From: Micromonospora wenchangensis
Lineage (GTDB): Bacteria > Actinomycetota > Actinomycetes > Mycobacteriales > Micromonosporaceae
Length of the DNA: 64,000 nucleotides
Assembly: GCF_002210435.1 (NCBI RefSeq)
Contig: NZ_MZMV01000032.1
Coordinates: forward strand, 16,174 to 80,173
Direction of reading: 5' to 3'
Position numbers and translations under genes: made by a program. Below the pieces are notes generated by a model. That model was not told where the DNA came from. It was given only the letters and a program-made list of their open reading frames with translations, and made no database searches. Position 1 is the stretch's first letter. Each line of letters starts with the position of its first letter. Below, in pieces: positions 45,465 through 53,874 of this stretch.

Positions 45465-46550
45465 ATGAGAGTTCGCCGTGTCGTCGCCGTCGCACTGGCC
45501 GCCCTGGTGGCGGCCGTGGGGCTCGCGCCGACCGCACCCGCCGCGGCGGCCACCGCGGACCGCTGGGGTTTCGCCTACGTCGACAACCCCACCGTCACCA
45601 GCTGGACCGTGCTGGACACCACCCGGCAGTGGGGCACCTGGAAGACCGCCTTCCCGGCCGCCTGGGCCGACGGCGTCAAACTCGCCCCGGGCCGGTTCCA
45701 GGTGCGCTTCCCGCAGATCGGGGCCGGTGCACGCGGGGTGCCGCACGTGACCCCGGTCGACCGCGCCGGGCACTACTGCACCGTGGTGCGCTGGTTCCAG
45801 TCGGGCACCGACGAGATCGTCGACGTGCAGTGCTTCGCCCCCGGCGGCACCCGCGACGACAGCCGGTTCACCGTGCTGTGGACCGCCAGCTCCGGGGTGC
45901 TGCCGGCCGGCACCGCACACGCCTACGTCCAGGGCGGGGTCAGCGGCCTGGTCCAGTCGTACGTGTCGACCGGGGCCCCCGCCGCGCTGGCCCCGCTCGG
46001 GGTCGGGCAGTGGTCGGTGCAGCTGCCCGGGGTCGGGCTGGCCGGGGTGCTCGCCGGCAACGTGCAGGTCACCGCGATCCAACCGAACGCCGGTCCGCGC
46101 CGGTGCACCGTCGCCCGTTGGGGTGCCTCCGGCACCGACCTGCTGGTCTACGTGTTCTGCTTCGACCAGGCCGGCGCGCCGGTGAACACCGACTTCACCC
46201 TCTCCTACCACCGGGGACGGTCGGTCGTCGGGTCGCTGGCCCCGCCGAAGTTCTTCGGCCACCTGGCCAGCGCGGCGGGCGGCCCCACCAACGACAACTC
46301 CCAGCTCGGGGTGGGCGTCAACACCATCGCGCCGCTCGCGCCGGCCGGCCGCTACCTGGTCACCTTCAAGCAGCTCGGGCAGAAGGAGACGCACGCCCAG
46401 GTCACCGCGCAGGGCACCGGGCCGAACTACTGCAACCTGACCCAGCCGTGGTCGTACGCGGTGGACGCCCCGGTGGACGTGATCTGCTTCGACAACACCG
46501 GCACTCCCGCGCCGTACCAGGTGCTGGTCGCCTTCACCTCCCGGATCTGA
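45465..46550 (+). CDS. Secreted protein with three cysteine-paired repeats
   Basis: A 361-residue protein with a signal peptide (VRRVVAVALAALVAAVGLAP, cleavage near AAAATA, residue ~29). The mature part is three tandem beta-rich repeats of ~100-110 residues. Each ends in a block with two Cys about 20 residues apart: HYCTVVRW...VQCF, RRCTVARW...VFCF and NYCNLTQP...VICF, preceded by an APGRF/VGQW/PAGRY segment. GGAGG sits 4-5 nt before the ATG. No catalytic motif is visible; a surface-binding role is possible. It is monocistronic with a good terminator. Confidence 0.85.
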   Translation: MRVRRVVAVALAALVAAVGLAPTAPAAAATADRWGFAYVDNPTVTSWTVLDTTRQWGTWKTAFPAAWADGVKLAPGRFQVRFPQIGAGARGVPHVTPVDRAGHYCTVVRWFQSGTDEIVDVQCFAPGGTRDDSRFTVLWTASSGVLPAGTAHAYVQGGVSGLVQSYVSTGAPAALAPLGVGQWSVQLPGVGLAGVLAGNVQVTAIQPNAGPRRCTVARWGASGTDLLVYVFCFDQAGAPVNTDFTLSYHRGRSVVGSLAPPKFFGHLASAAGGPTNDNSQLGVGVNTIAPLAPAGRYLVTFKQLGQKETHAQVTAQGTGPNYCNLTQPWSYAVDAPVDVICFDNTGTPAPYQVLVAFTSRI

Positions 46551-46559
46551 GCCGGGCTG

Positions 46560-46590
46560 CGCCGCCCGCCGGTCGGCCCGGCGGGCGGCG
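46560..46590 (+). terminator. Terminator of the secreted-repeat gene
   Basis: A perfect 13-bp stem, arms 46560-46572 and 46578-46590, with a 5-base loop, 10 bp after the stop codon. Confidence 0.85.
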
Positions 46591-46749
46591 GGCGCGTGGG
46601 CGGGCCGCCGTCCGGCGACCCGCCGGCACCGCCTGGCGACCATCCCGTTCGCGGGACCGTCGGTGATCTCCACCGGTGGGTGGGGTCGGCTAGCGTTGTC
46701 GGGCCGTCGTGCCCGACGGTCGAGGCACGAGCGACGCGAGGGTGAACCG

Positions 46750-47781
46750 ATGGCACCGAAGGCGAGCATCCGGGACGTCGCCGCCGCCGCGGGTGTCTCG
46801 GTGACCACCGTGTCCCACGTGTTGAACAACAAGTCCGGTACCCGGGTCAGCGCCCAGACCCGGGAACGGGTCGAGACGGTGGCCCGTCAGCTCGGCTACG
46901 CGGCGAACGGGCTGGCCCGCGGGCTGCGGCTGCAACGGTCGTACGCCCTGGGGCTGCTCGGTGACGTCGTCGCCGCCACCGGCCAGGCCGGCCGGCTCGT
47001 CCTGGGCGCGCAGGAGACCGCGTCGGCACGCGGGTGGGTGCTGCTGCTCACCACCGGCCGTGACCCCGAGGTGGAACGGCGGGAGATCCGGGCCCTGGCG
47101 CGGCACCGGGTCGACGGTGTGCTCTACGCGACCATGGACCACCGGGTGGTGCGGGTCCCCGACGAGCTGCGTCCGATGCCGGTGGTGCTGCTCAACGCCC
47201 GCAGTGCCGACGCCACGCTCCCCTCGGTGGTGCCGGACGAGCGCGGCGGCGCTGCCACGGCGGTGCGGGAACTGCTCGCCCACGGGCACCGGCGGATCGG
47301 CTTCGTCACCACCGTCGACGACGTCCCCGCCGCCCGGGGCCGGCTGCTCGGCTACCGGGAGGCGCTGTGGGCGGCCGGGGTGCCGTACCGGCCGGAGCTG
47401 GTGCGCGCCGACGTCGGCGACCCCGCCGGGGGACACCGGGCGGCCCGTGCCCTGCTCGACGGGGCCGACCGGCCGACGGCGCTGTTCTGTTTCACCGACG
47501 CGATGGCGATGGGCGTCTACCGGGCGGCGGCCGACCTCGGCCTGCGCGTCCCGCAGGAGCTCTCGGTGGTCGGCTGCGACAACCAGGAGGTCATCGCCGA
47601 CGGGCTGTTCCCCGCCCTGACCAGCGTGGCGTTGCCGTACCACGGGATGGGCGCGTGGGCGGTGGAGACCATGGTGGAGCTGCTCGACCGACCGAAGGGG
47701 GCCCGCCGTCGGGTGGCCCGGCACGTCGCCCTGCCGTGCCCGCTGGTGCGCCGGGCGTCGGTCGCCGCCGCAGCGCACTGA
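46750..47781 (+). CDS. LacI-family transcriptional regulator
   Basis: A 343-residue regulator with the HTH ASIRDVAAAAGVSVTTVSHV and hinge RQLGYAANGLARGLR, then the sugar-binding-fold sensor ending LSVVGCDNQEVIADGLFPAL. GAGGGTG precedes the ATG at 46750. Upstream, TAGCGT at 46691 could be a -10, and a 7-bp dyad GTCGGGC/GCCCGAC (46698-46717) overlies the expected transcription start, as an autoregulatory site would. No sugar genes adjoin, so the regulon is unknown. Its TGA is immediately followed by the convergent DUF6510 stop. Confidence 0.93.
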   Translation: MAPKASIRDVAAAAGVSVTTVSHVLNNKSGTRVSAQTRERVETVARQLGYAANGLARGLRLQRSYALGLLGDVVAATGQAGRLVLGAQETASARGWVLLLTTGRDPEVERREIRALARHRVDGVLYATMDHRVVRVPDELRPMPVVLLNARSADATLPSVVPDERGGAATAVRELLAHGHRRIGFVTTVDDVPAARGRLLGYREALWAAGVPYRPELVRADVGDPAGGHRAARALLDGADRPTALFCFTDAMAMGVYRAAADLGLRVPQELSVVGCDNQEVIADGLFPALTSVALPYHGMGAWAVETMVELLDRPKGARRRVARHVALPCPLVRRASVAAAAH

Positions 47782-48072
47782 TCAGCGCGGGGACGGCGGC
47801 ACGGTCGGCGGCATCGGCACCTGGAGGTAGGTGGCGCCGCGCAGGTCCAGCCAGGCCCGGTCGGGGGCCCGGACCAGCCGGAGCATCACCTCGGCGCAGG
47901 CCGGGCAGCGACCCACCAGCCCGGGGGCGTGGGCGTAGACGCGCAGGCCGGCCATCGGGCCGACCATGCCGCAGGACGCGCACCGCCCGGTCGCGGCGCT
48001 CAGGTCCACGGCCAGCAGCTCGCGCAGCGGCCCGTCGAGCATGTTGCCGTCCAGGTAGGACATCTCGGTCAT
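47782..48072 (-). CDS. DUF6510-family zinc-ribbon-like protein
   Basis: A 96-residue protein: MTEMSYLDGNMLDGPLREL, then two CxxC pairs (GRCASCGMVG and GRCPACAEVM) about 25 residues apart, suited to bind one zinc or an Fe-S centre, then RAWLDLRGATYLQVP. Known actinobacterial neighbours of this family are ferredoxin-reductase-like and molybdopterin oxidoreductase genes, exactly as here. GAGGAG precedes the ATG. It is last gene of a three-gene operon; its role is not known. Confidence 0.82.
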   Translation of the reverse strand: MTEMSYLDGNMLDGPLRELLAVDLSAATGRCASCGMVGPMAGLRVYAHAPGLVGRCPACAEVMLRLVRAPDRAWLDLRGATYLQVPMPPTVPPSPR

Positions 48073-48088
48073 CGGTTCTCCTCGCCGG

Positions 48089-48844
48089 TCAGCCGGTGGG
48101 CCCGAACCGTTCGGTGTGGACCCGCCGGGTCGGGTGGCCCAGCACCACCAGCAGGTCCGCGACGGTCTCCACGAAACCGGTCGGGCCGCAGACGTAGCAG
48201 AGCGGTTCCAGGTCGGCCGGCCAGCCGTGGGTGTTCACGTCGGCCAGACCGATCCGGTGCGGTTCGCCCCGCCACCCGTCGGGGGCCTCGCGGGTGTAGA
48301 CGTAGGTGACGTCCAGGCCGGAGTCGTCGCGGGCCCGGGTCCGCAGCTCGTCGGCGTAGAGCACGTCCGCCGGGGTGCGGACCGAGTAGATCAGCCGGAA
48401 CGGCACGCGGTTGCCGGCGGCCCGGCGGGCCCGCACCATCGCCATCAGCGGCACCACCCCGGAGCCCCCGGCGACCAGCAGCACCGGCGGGGTCTGCTCG
48501 GGCCGCCAGACGAACCAGCCGCCGACCGGGCCGCGCACCTCCACCGGATCGCCCTCGGCCCAGGTGTCCGTCAGGTACGGCGACACCTCGCCGTCGGGCA
48601 CCCGCTGCACGGTCAACGCGATCCGCTCGCCGTCGGCCGGCCCGGCGAGCGAGTACGACCGGGCCGCCTGGTACCCGTCGGGGGCGGTGAGCCGGACGTC
48701 GACGTGCTGCCCCGGCAGGTGTCCCGGCCAGCCGGGCACCGACAGTTCGAGCGTCTGCGCGGTGGGCGTCTCGACGTGGCGTCGCGCCAGCCGGGCCACC
48801 CGCCAGCCCAACGGCCGCGCCAGCCGACCACCGGCCGTGGTCAC
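48089..48844 (-). CDS. Ferredoxin/flavodoxin-reductase-type oxidoreductase
   Basis: A 251-residue FNR-superfamily protein. The FAD motif RSYSLAG is near residue 60, the NAD(P) motif VLLVAGGSGVVPLMAMVR near 120, and the C-terminal CYVCGPTGFVETVADLL block is intact. There is no 2Fe-2S domain attached. It starts (GTG) directly after the molybdopterin gene, so it probably supplies or removes electrons for that enzyme. Confidence 0.9.
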   Translation of the reverse strand: MTTAGGRLARPLGWRVARLARRHVETPTAQTLELSVPGWPGHLPGQHVDVRLTAPDGYQAARSYSLAGPADGERIALTVQRVPDGEVSPYLTDTWAEGDPVEVRGPVGGWFVWRPEQTPPVLLVAGGSGVVPLMAMVRARRAAGNRVPFRLIYSVRTPADVLYADELRTRARDDSGLDVTYVYTREAPDGWRGEPHRIGLADVNTHGWPADLEPLCYVCGPTGFVETVADLLVVLGHPTRRVHTERFGPTG

Positions 48845-48845
48845 C

Positions 48846-49445
48846 TCAGTCGCCCTGGTAGCGCTGCTCGCGCCACGGGTCGCCGTAGTCGTGGTAACCG
48901 GCGGTCTCCCAGAAACCGGGCTCGTCCTCGACGGTCAGCCGCAGGCCGCGTACCCACTTGGCGGACTTCCAGAAGTAGAGGTGCGGCACCAGCAGCCGGG
49001 CCGGGCCGCCGTGTTCGGCGGGCAGCGGTTCACCGTCGTAGCCGTGCACCACCCAGGCCTGCCCGTCGCGCAGGTCGTCCAGCGGCAGGTTGGTGGTGTA
49101 GCCGCCGTACGAGTGGGCCTGCGCGTAGTCGGCGGCGGTGTCCACGCCGTCGAGCAGCACGTCCAGCGAGACGCCCTGCCAGCTGGTGCCGAACTTCGAC
49201 CACCGGGTGACGCAGTGGATGTCCACCGTGGGGGTCTCCTGGGGCAGCTCCATCAGCTCCGCCCAGGACCAGCGGACCTCGTCGCCGGTCTCGGTGGTGA
49301 GGACGAACTCCCACCGGTCCAGTGGGACCCGGGGGGTCGGCCCGGCGGACAGCACCGGGAAGTCCTCGGTCAGGTACTGCCCCGGCGGCAGGGCCGGGTC
49401 GGTCGTCCGACGGCGGCCCTGGAAGCCCGGTGACACGATTCCCAC
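48846..49445 (-). CDS. Sulfite-oxidase-fold molybdopterin oxidoreductase
   Basis: A 199-residue protein of the sulfite oxidase/YedY molybdopterin domain. The Mo-ligating Cys is in VDIHCVTRWSKFGTSWQGVS, followed by YGGYTTNLPLDDL, LPAEHGGPARLLVPHLYFWK and SAKWVRGLRL, all standard for the fold. There is no Tat signal, haem domain or dimerisation domain, so it is likely cytoplasmic. It starts at GTG 49445, with GTG 49436 an alternative. The reductase gene follows at once, making a minimal Mo-enzyme/flavin-reductase pair; substrate unknown. Confidence 0.9.
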   Translation of the reverse strand: MGIVSPGFQGRRRTTDPALPPGQYLTEDFPVLSAGPTPRVPLDRWEFVLTTETGDEVRWSWAELMELPQETPTVDIHCVTRWSKFGTSWQGVSLDVLLDGVDTAADYAQAHSYGGYTTNLPLDDLRDGQAWVVHGYDGEPLPAEHGGPARLLVPHLYFWKSAKWVRGLRLTVEDEPGFWETAGYHDYGDPWREQRYQGD

Positions 49446-49546
49446 CCGTCAGTCGTACCACCCGGCGGGCGTTGGCGGGAGGGTTCCGGCGGACCGGGCC
49501 ACGACCGGCGGCGGCCCCGTCGCGGGACGCCGCCGGTCGCGTACGG

Positions 49547-50566
49547 TCAGTGCTTGTCGACGACCACCTCGGCGTCGCCGGGCTCCCGGTCGCGGGTGGC
49601 CCGCAGGCTGGTGAGGGTGACCACGACCAGCACGCCGATGATGACCCCGAGCGAGGCCAGCGTGGGGATCTCCGGCACGCCCGGCCAGATCCCGTGCGCC
49701 CAGTGCAGGCCGAGCTTGACGCCGATGAAGGCCAGGATGATCGCCAGGCCGTAGCTGAGGTGCACCAGGCGGCTCAGCGCGGCGTGCAGCACGAAGTAGA
49801 GCGCCCGCAGGCCGAGCAGGGCGAAGGCGTTGGTGGCGAAGACCAGGTAGGGGTCCTCGGTGATGCCGTAGACGGCGGGCACCGAGTCGACCGCGAAGAC
49901 GATGTCGGTGGCGAGCACCGCGACCACGACGAGGGCGAACGGGGTGAGCGCCCGCCGGCCGTGCTGCCGGATCGTCATCCGGGTGCCGTGGTACTCGTCG
50001 ACCACCGGCATGAACCGGCGCAGCAGCCGCACCGACCGCATCTTGTTGATGTCGATCTCCTGCTCGTGCCCGGACAGGGCGTCGCGCAGCAGCTTGACGG
50101 CAGTGGCGATGAGGATGACGGCGAAGATCAGGAACGCGAAGTCGAGGGTCTGCAACGCCGCCGCGCCGATGGCGATGAAGACCGCACGCAACACCAGGGC
50201 CCCGGCGATGCCGTAGAGCAGCACCCGCTGGGCGAGCACGGCGGGCACCGCGAAGGCGGCCAGCAGCAGCATGAACACGAAGAGGTTGTCGACCGACAGC
50301 GATTTCTCGACCAGGTAGCCGGTCAGGTACTCGACGCCCTGCTGGGAGCCGAAGCGGTACCAGACCCAGCCGCCGAAGGCCAACGGCAGCGCGATGTAGA
50401 ACGCCGACCAGCCCAGCGCCTCCCGGATCGACACCTCGTGTGGCCGCCGGGTGACCAGGAAGTCGAGCACCAGCAGGGCGAGCACGCCGACGATGGTCAC
50501 CGCCCACAGGGTGGGGGTGCCGACCGACGACAAACCACCGGCAGCAAAGTACGACAGATCGGTCAT
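49547..50566 (-). CDS. TerC/Alx-family membrane protein (Mn-related)
   Basis: A 339-residue membrane protein with about nine helices. The TerC signatures are present: EKSLSVDNLFVFMLLLAAFA in the first half and VVVAVLATDIVFAVDSVPAV in the second, both with the conserved acidic residues of the transport path. Alx-type members export manganese, often for metalation of secreted proteins. The yybP-ykoY riboswitch in its leader strongly supports a manganese role. GGAGG is 5 nt before the ATG and is partly covered by a leader hairpin. Confidence 0.95.
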   Translation of the reverse strand: MTDLSYFAAGGLSSVGTPTLWAVTIVGVLALLVLDFLVTRRPHEVSIREALGWSAFYIALPLAFGGWVWYRFGSQQGVEYLTGYLVEKSLSVDNLFVFMLLLAAFAVPAVLAQRVLLYGIAGALVLRAVFIAIGAAALQTLDFAFLIFAVILIATAVKLLRDALSGHEQEIDINKMRSVRLLRRFMPVVDEYHGTRMTIRQHGRRALTPFALVVVAVLATDIVFAVDSVPAVYGITEDPYLVFATNAFALLGLRALYFVLHAALSRLVHLSYGLAIILAFIGVKLGLHWAHGIWPGVPEIPTLASLGVIIGVLVVVTLTSLRATRDREPGDAEVVVDKH

Positions 50567-50568
50567 GG

Positions 50569-50595
50569 AGCCTCCTCGAACACCGTGCCATGTTC
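50569..50595 (-). promoter_or_regulatory. Ribosome-site-sequestering hairpin before terC
   Basis: On the minus strand CCTCGAACA and TGTTCGAGG form a 9-bp stem with an 8-base loop; the 3' arm contains the first bases of the GAGGAGG ribosome site. The CCTC of the 5' arm is also the closing strand of the riboswitch P1 helix, so the hairpin and ligand-bound aptamer exclude each other. Confidence 0.75.
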
Positions 50596-50697
50596 GAGGT
50601 CTCCTTCACCCACGTTCGTCGTGGGCAACCACCCGAGGCGTGCCCGGAGCGCGCCGTACTGACCGGAATGGTTCGTGGGAAGTACTCCCCTCGTGCC
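50596..50697 (-). ncRNA. yybP-ykoY manganese riboswitch
   Basis: Read on the minus strand, the leader begins with CACGAGGGGAGTA (50696-50683) and ends with GTGAAGGAGACCTCG (50609-50595). These are the two conserved blocks of yybP-ykoY aptamers, which fold together around two metal ions. Between them lie hairpins with a GGTCAGTACGG segment. The outer strands CGAGG and CCTCG pair as P1. It precedes a TerC-family gene, a typical partner. Mn2+ binding would free the ribosome site by holding CCTCG in P1. Confidence 0.85.
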
Positions 50698-50701
50698 GAC
50701 C

Positions 50702-50731
50702 AGGTTAGGCCAGGTCCGGACGACTCGCCAA
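50702..50731 (-). promoter_or_regulatory. Promoter of the riboswitch-terC transcript
   Basis: On the minus strand TTGGCG (50731-50726) and TAACCT (50707-50702) are separated by 18 bp and lie just before the aptamer, placing the transcription start at about 50695, at the 5' edge of P1. Confidence 0.55.
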
Positions 50732-50797
50732 GTCAGTCCCGCCGTGGTTGCCCTGGTCAACGGCTGTGCGTCGCTGCCGACCCGGCCCGGCGGTGGG

Positions 50798-51211
50798 TCA
50801 GGCCCGGCGTGGGGCGGCCATGCCGGGGGCGAGCGCCGGCTCCACCAGATCGCGGTAGTCGCGGGGCAGCCGGGTCACCAGACCGTCGAACTCGCCGCCG
50901 CTGACCGCCTCGTGGACGGTGCCGAAGACCACCCGCACCACGTCCCGGGCGGCGGGCTCGTCCAGCTCCGCCCGCCGCGCCACCCGGGCGACGAACTCGG
51001 CCGCGCCGAACTGCTCGGCCGCCTCCGTACCGGGGCCGGGCCGCAGCGCCAGCCGCAACGGCGCGGGCAGCTGCGTCGCCAGGTCGAGCACCTCGCCCCC
51101 GGTCAACCGTTCGGCGAGGGTCGCCAGCGTCGCGTGGACCAGCACCACCGCCCGTTCCGGGTCGGTGCGGACCCGCCGGGCCACCTGGTCGACGAAGGTG
51201 TCGTAGTTCAT
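50798..51211 (-). CDS. DUF2267 protein
   Basis: A 137-residue helical protein, MNYDTFVDQVARRVRTDPER then VLVHATLATLAERLTGGEVL and LATQLPAPLRLAL, the two-repeat DUF2267 pattern, with a second repeat FVARVARRAELDEPAARDVV and LVTRLPRDYRDLV. Function not established. AAGGGAG precedes the ATG at 51211 by 6 nt. Divergent from the DUF2795 gene over 161 bp. Confidence 0.88.
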   Translation of the reverse strand: MNYDTFVDQVARRVRTDPERAVVLVHATLATLAERLTGGEVLDLATQLPAPLRLALRPGPGTEAAEQFGAAEFVARVARRAELDEPAARDVVRVVFGTVHEAVSGGEFDGLVTRLPRDYRDLVEPALAPGMAAPRRA

Positions 51212-51372
51212 GCGGGGCTCCCTTCGACATGGGGCGGCCCGGTTACCCGCCGGGACGACCCGGAAACGACGCCGCCCATCCCGCTTTTCCGTCGCCGGCT
51301 GCGCGTGACCGGCCGCCGGGCGGGTAACCGCCGCCGATCGTGACCGGATCGAGGCGGCGAGGAGGCCCACCG

Positions 51373-51645
51373 ATGGCCAGTCGGACCGAAGTCCTGCGGT
51401 ACCTGTCCAGCCTGGACTACCCGGCGGCGAAGGACGCCGTGGTGCGTCAGGCCGAACGGGAGGGCGCACCGCCGGACGTGCTGCGGGCGTTGCGGGCGCT
51501 GCCGCCCGCGGACTACGCCAACGACGCGGAGGTGGCCCGCTCGGCCCGGATCGACCCCGCCCCGGAGGTCGACGCCGCCCGGCGGGCGCAGCAGGCGAGG
51601 GAGAAGCAGCACCAGCGGGTCGCGCAGCACCTGCGGAGCATCTGA
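51373..51645 (+). CDS. DUF2795 protein
   Basis: A 90-residue helical protein: SRTEVLRYLSSLDYPAAKDA and VVRQAEREGAPPDVLRALRA, then LPPADYANDAEVARSARID, the usual DUF2795 module that occurs in stress-related actinobacterial loci, and a charged helical tail. GAGGAGG precedes the ATG at 51373 by 7 nt. Function unknown; pairing with a DUF2267 gene is worth noting. Confidence 0.85.
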   Translation: MASRTEVLRYLSSLDYPAAKDAVVRQAEREGAPPDVLRALRALPPADYANDAEVARSARIDPAPEVDAARRAQQAREKQHQRVAQHLRSI

Positions 51646-51649
51646 CCCC

Positions 51650-51706
51650 GAACAGGCGGGCGCCCCGGGTCACGAACCGCGACCTGGGGCGCACGCGTGC
51701 CTGTTC
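51650..51706 (+). terminator. Compound hairpin terminator
   Basis: An outer stem GAACAGGC (51650-51657) with GCCTGTTC (51699-51706) encloses an inner near-perfect 12-bp stem GCGCCCC/GGGGCGC plus GGTC/GACC (51660-51692). It follows the DUF2795 stop by 4 bp. Confidence 0.75.
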
Positions 51707-51835
51707 ACCGGCGAACCGCCGGGTGGCCACCCGAACCGGGTGGGCATCGCTGCCACGATCATCATAGGTCACGCCATCACCCGTACGGCTGATTTCGGCG
51801 AGACTGTGGGCGAGCACACCACCGGGGCGGGTCGG

Positions 51836-52813
51836 TCAACCGTGCAGGTCACCCCGCCGGTCCCGGGCCTTCAACCGGACGGTCGGCAGTTCCGGGGCGG
51901 GCAGCGGCGGGGCCGCGTCGTCGGTGACCCGCCCGAACCGGTCCCGGCCGGCCATCCAGTCCTGGCGGGCGGCGGCCACCTCCTCGTGCGAGCGGCCGAC
52001 GAAGTTCCACCACATGACGAGGGGTTCGTCGAACGGCTCGCCGCCGAGCAGCATCAGCCGGCTGCCCGGCTCGGCGGTCAGCTCCAACCCGTCCCGCCCG
52101 GTGCCGAGGTAGAGCAGCGCGCCGGGCTCCAGCGACACGCCGTCCACCCGGGCCCGACCGGACATCGCCAGCAGGGCGTACTCGAAGCGGGGTCGCAGTC
52201 GCGGCGTCGCCGGGGCCGGGCCGTGCGCCGCCAGTTGCACACCGAGCAGCGGGGTGTGCACCACCGCCGGGGACGCCTCGCCCGCCAGCTCGCCGACGAG
52301 CAGGGTGTGCTCCCAGTCGCCGGAGCGCCAGCGGGGCAGGTCGGCGTGGTGGGCGAAGCCGGCGGCACCGGCGCGCGCCGGGTCGGGCAGCGCCACCCAC
52401 AGCTGCACGCCGTGCATCAGCGGCGGATGGCTGGCCGGGGACCGCTCGGAGTGGGCGATGCCGTGCCCGGAGGTCATCACGTTGAGCTGGCCGGGGCGGA
52501 TCGGCTGGACGTTGCCGAGGCTGTCGCGGTGCACGATCTCGCCGTCGAGCAGCCAGGTCACCGTCTGCAGGCCGGTGTGCGGGTGCGGGGGCACCTCCAT
52601 GCCGGGACGCCGCGCCACGTCGTCCGGGCCGAAGTGGTCGACGAAGCACCACGCCCCGACCATCCGGCGGGCCCGCTGCGGCAGCAGCCGGCGCACGGTG
52701 GTGTACCGGCCCAGCGGCACGTCGTGGCCGGGCAGCAGCACGCTGCCCGGGTCCTCGCCGGCGACGCCGGGTGGTCGGGTCTGCGCCGGCAACGATTCGG
52801 TACGGTCCACCAC
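51836..52813 (-). CDS. Pirin-family protein
   Basis: A 325-residue two-cupin protein. The pirin metal site is recognisable in GMEVPPHPHTGLQTVTWLLD and GQLNVMTSGHGIAHSERSP, supplying His, His, His and Glu, and the second cupin carries GARVDGVSLEPGALLYL-like sequence and MWWNFVGRSHEEVAAARQDW. Some pirins are quercetinases or redox co-regulators; the role here is open. It starts with GTG at 52813 and stands alone. Confidence 0.93.
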   Translation of the reverse strand: MVDRTESLPAQTRPPGVAGEDPGSVLLPGHDVPLGRYTTVRRLLPQRARRMVGAWCFVDHFGPDDVARRPGMEVPPHPHTGLQTVTWLLDGEIVHRDSLGNVQPIRPGQLNVMTSGHGIAHSERSPASHPPLMHGVQLWVALPDPARAGAAGFAHHADLPRWRSGDWEHTLLVGELAGEASPAVVHTPLLGVQLAAHGPAPATPRLRPRFEYALLAMSGRARVDGVSLEPGALLYLGTGRDGLELTAEPGSRLMLLGGEPFDEPLVMWWNFVGRSHEEVAAARQDWMAGRDRFGRVTDDAAPPLPAPELPTVRLKARDRRGDLHG

Positions 52814-52860
52814 CCGACTCTATGCCGGTCGGCCCGCGCCGGGCCCGACCCCGGGACGGT

Positions 52861-53781
52861 TCAGTCCTCCACGACGGTGACGGTGTTCGCCCCGGCGACC
52901 AGGTCGAGGTAGAGCCGGTCGGGTGACCGGTCCCAGTTCGGCGAGCCGACCGTCGCGCCCCGGGCCAACCCGTCGCGCCGGTCGCCGTACCAGACGACGC
53001 TGCCCGCGCCGGAGACGGCGCGCACCCGGACCGGGGGGCCGTCGGGCGCGTGGACGACGAACTGGTTGACGCCGCCGGTCATCCGTACCGTGCGGGTGCC
53101 GGTGGTCGGCGGCAGCCGCAGGTCGATCCGGGCCGCGCCGCCGATCAGCTCCACCCCGGACAGCCGCGCGCCGGTGAGGTCGAGAACGTGGTCGCTGACC
53201 CCGCCGACCAGCCGCAGCCGCCAGGTCACCCGGGCGTTGAGCGTCACGTCGACGACGCCCCGGCCGGGCCGGTCCCGGCGGGTCACCCGTAGCTGCACCC
53301 GGTCGCCGGAGACCACGGGCCGGGGGGTGAGTCCGGCGTCGGCCGGGCTGCCGATCCGGTACAGGTCGGCACCGAGGTCGTCGGTGCGCAGCCGGAACGA
53401 GGTCACCCCGTCCAACAGTTCGAAGGTGGCCTGGCGCAGCCCGTCGACCGGCGCGGTCAGGGTCCGCTCGGCGGCCTCGGCGGCACCCGCGCCGCCCGGG
53501 TCGGCGGTCGCCGGCGGCGGGGGCGGGGGCGCGGCACGGTCACCGGAGGAGACGATCCCCAGCCGGTCGGGGTTCGCCATGGTCACCACCACCGCGACCG
53601 CACCGAGCGCGACCACCAGCGCCGCGGCGGCGGCCAGCAGCCGCGCGCCCCGGGGCCGGGGTGCGCGGTACGCCGGTTCCCCCGTCGCCCCGACCGGTTC
53701 CCCGGTCACCTCGATCACCGGCTCGAAGACCGGTCGCTGCTCTCCCGTCGTCGGACGGTGCTCCTGCCCCGGCTCCGCCAT
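52861..53781 (-). CDS. Single-pass membrane protein with extracytoplasmic beta domain
   Basis: A 306-residue protein: a disordered cytoplasmic N-terminus of ~50 residues, one helix (LLAAAAALVVALGAVAVVVT), a Pro/Ala linker and ~210 extracytoplasmic residues. These are rich in short strands (VTWRLRLVGGVSDHVLDLTG, VELIGGAARIDLRLP, VRMTGGVNQFVVHAP), with the repeated V/TGGV-s/n-d/q unit suggesting a beta-helix or adhesin-like fold. GGAGG is 4 nt before the ATG at 53781. No catalytic motif is seen. Confidence 0.75.
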   Translation of the reverse strand: MAEPGQEHRPTTGEQRPVFEPVIEVTGEPVGATGEPAYRAPRPRGARLLAAAAALVVALGAVAVVVTMANPDRLGIVSSGDRAAPPPPPPATADPGGAGAAEAAERTLTAPVDGLRQATFELLDGVTSFRLRTDDLGADLYRIGSPADAGLTPRPVVSGDRVQLRVTRRDRPGRGVVDVTLNARVTWRLRLVGGVSDHVLDLTGARLSGVELIGGAARIDLRLPPTTGTRTVRMTGGVNQFVVHAPDGPPVRVRAVSGAGSVVWYGDRRDGLARGATVGSPNWDRSPDRLYLDLVAGANTVTVVED

Positions 53782-53874
53782 CGTGCCTCCCCTGTCCCGG
53801 TCCCCGCACAGCAGTACGGGCCGGCCGCCGCAACGGATCATTCGGCCTGCCCGGAACCCGTCCGCCGCGAGCTG

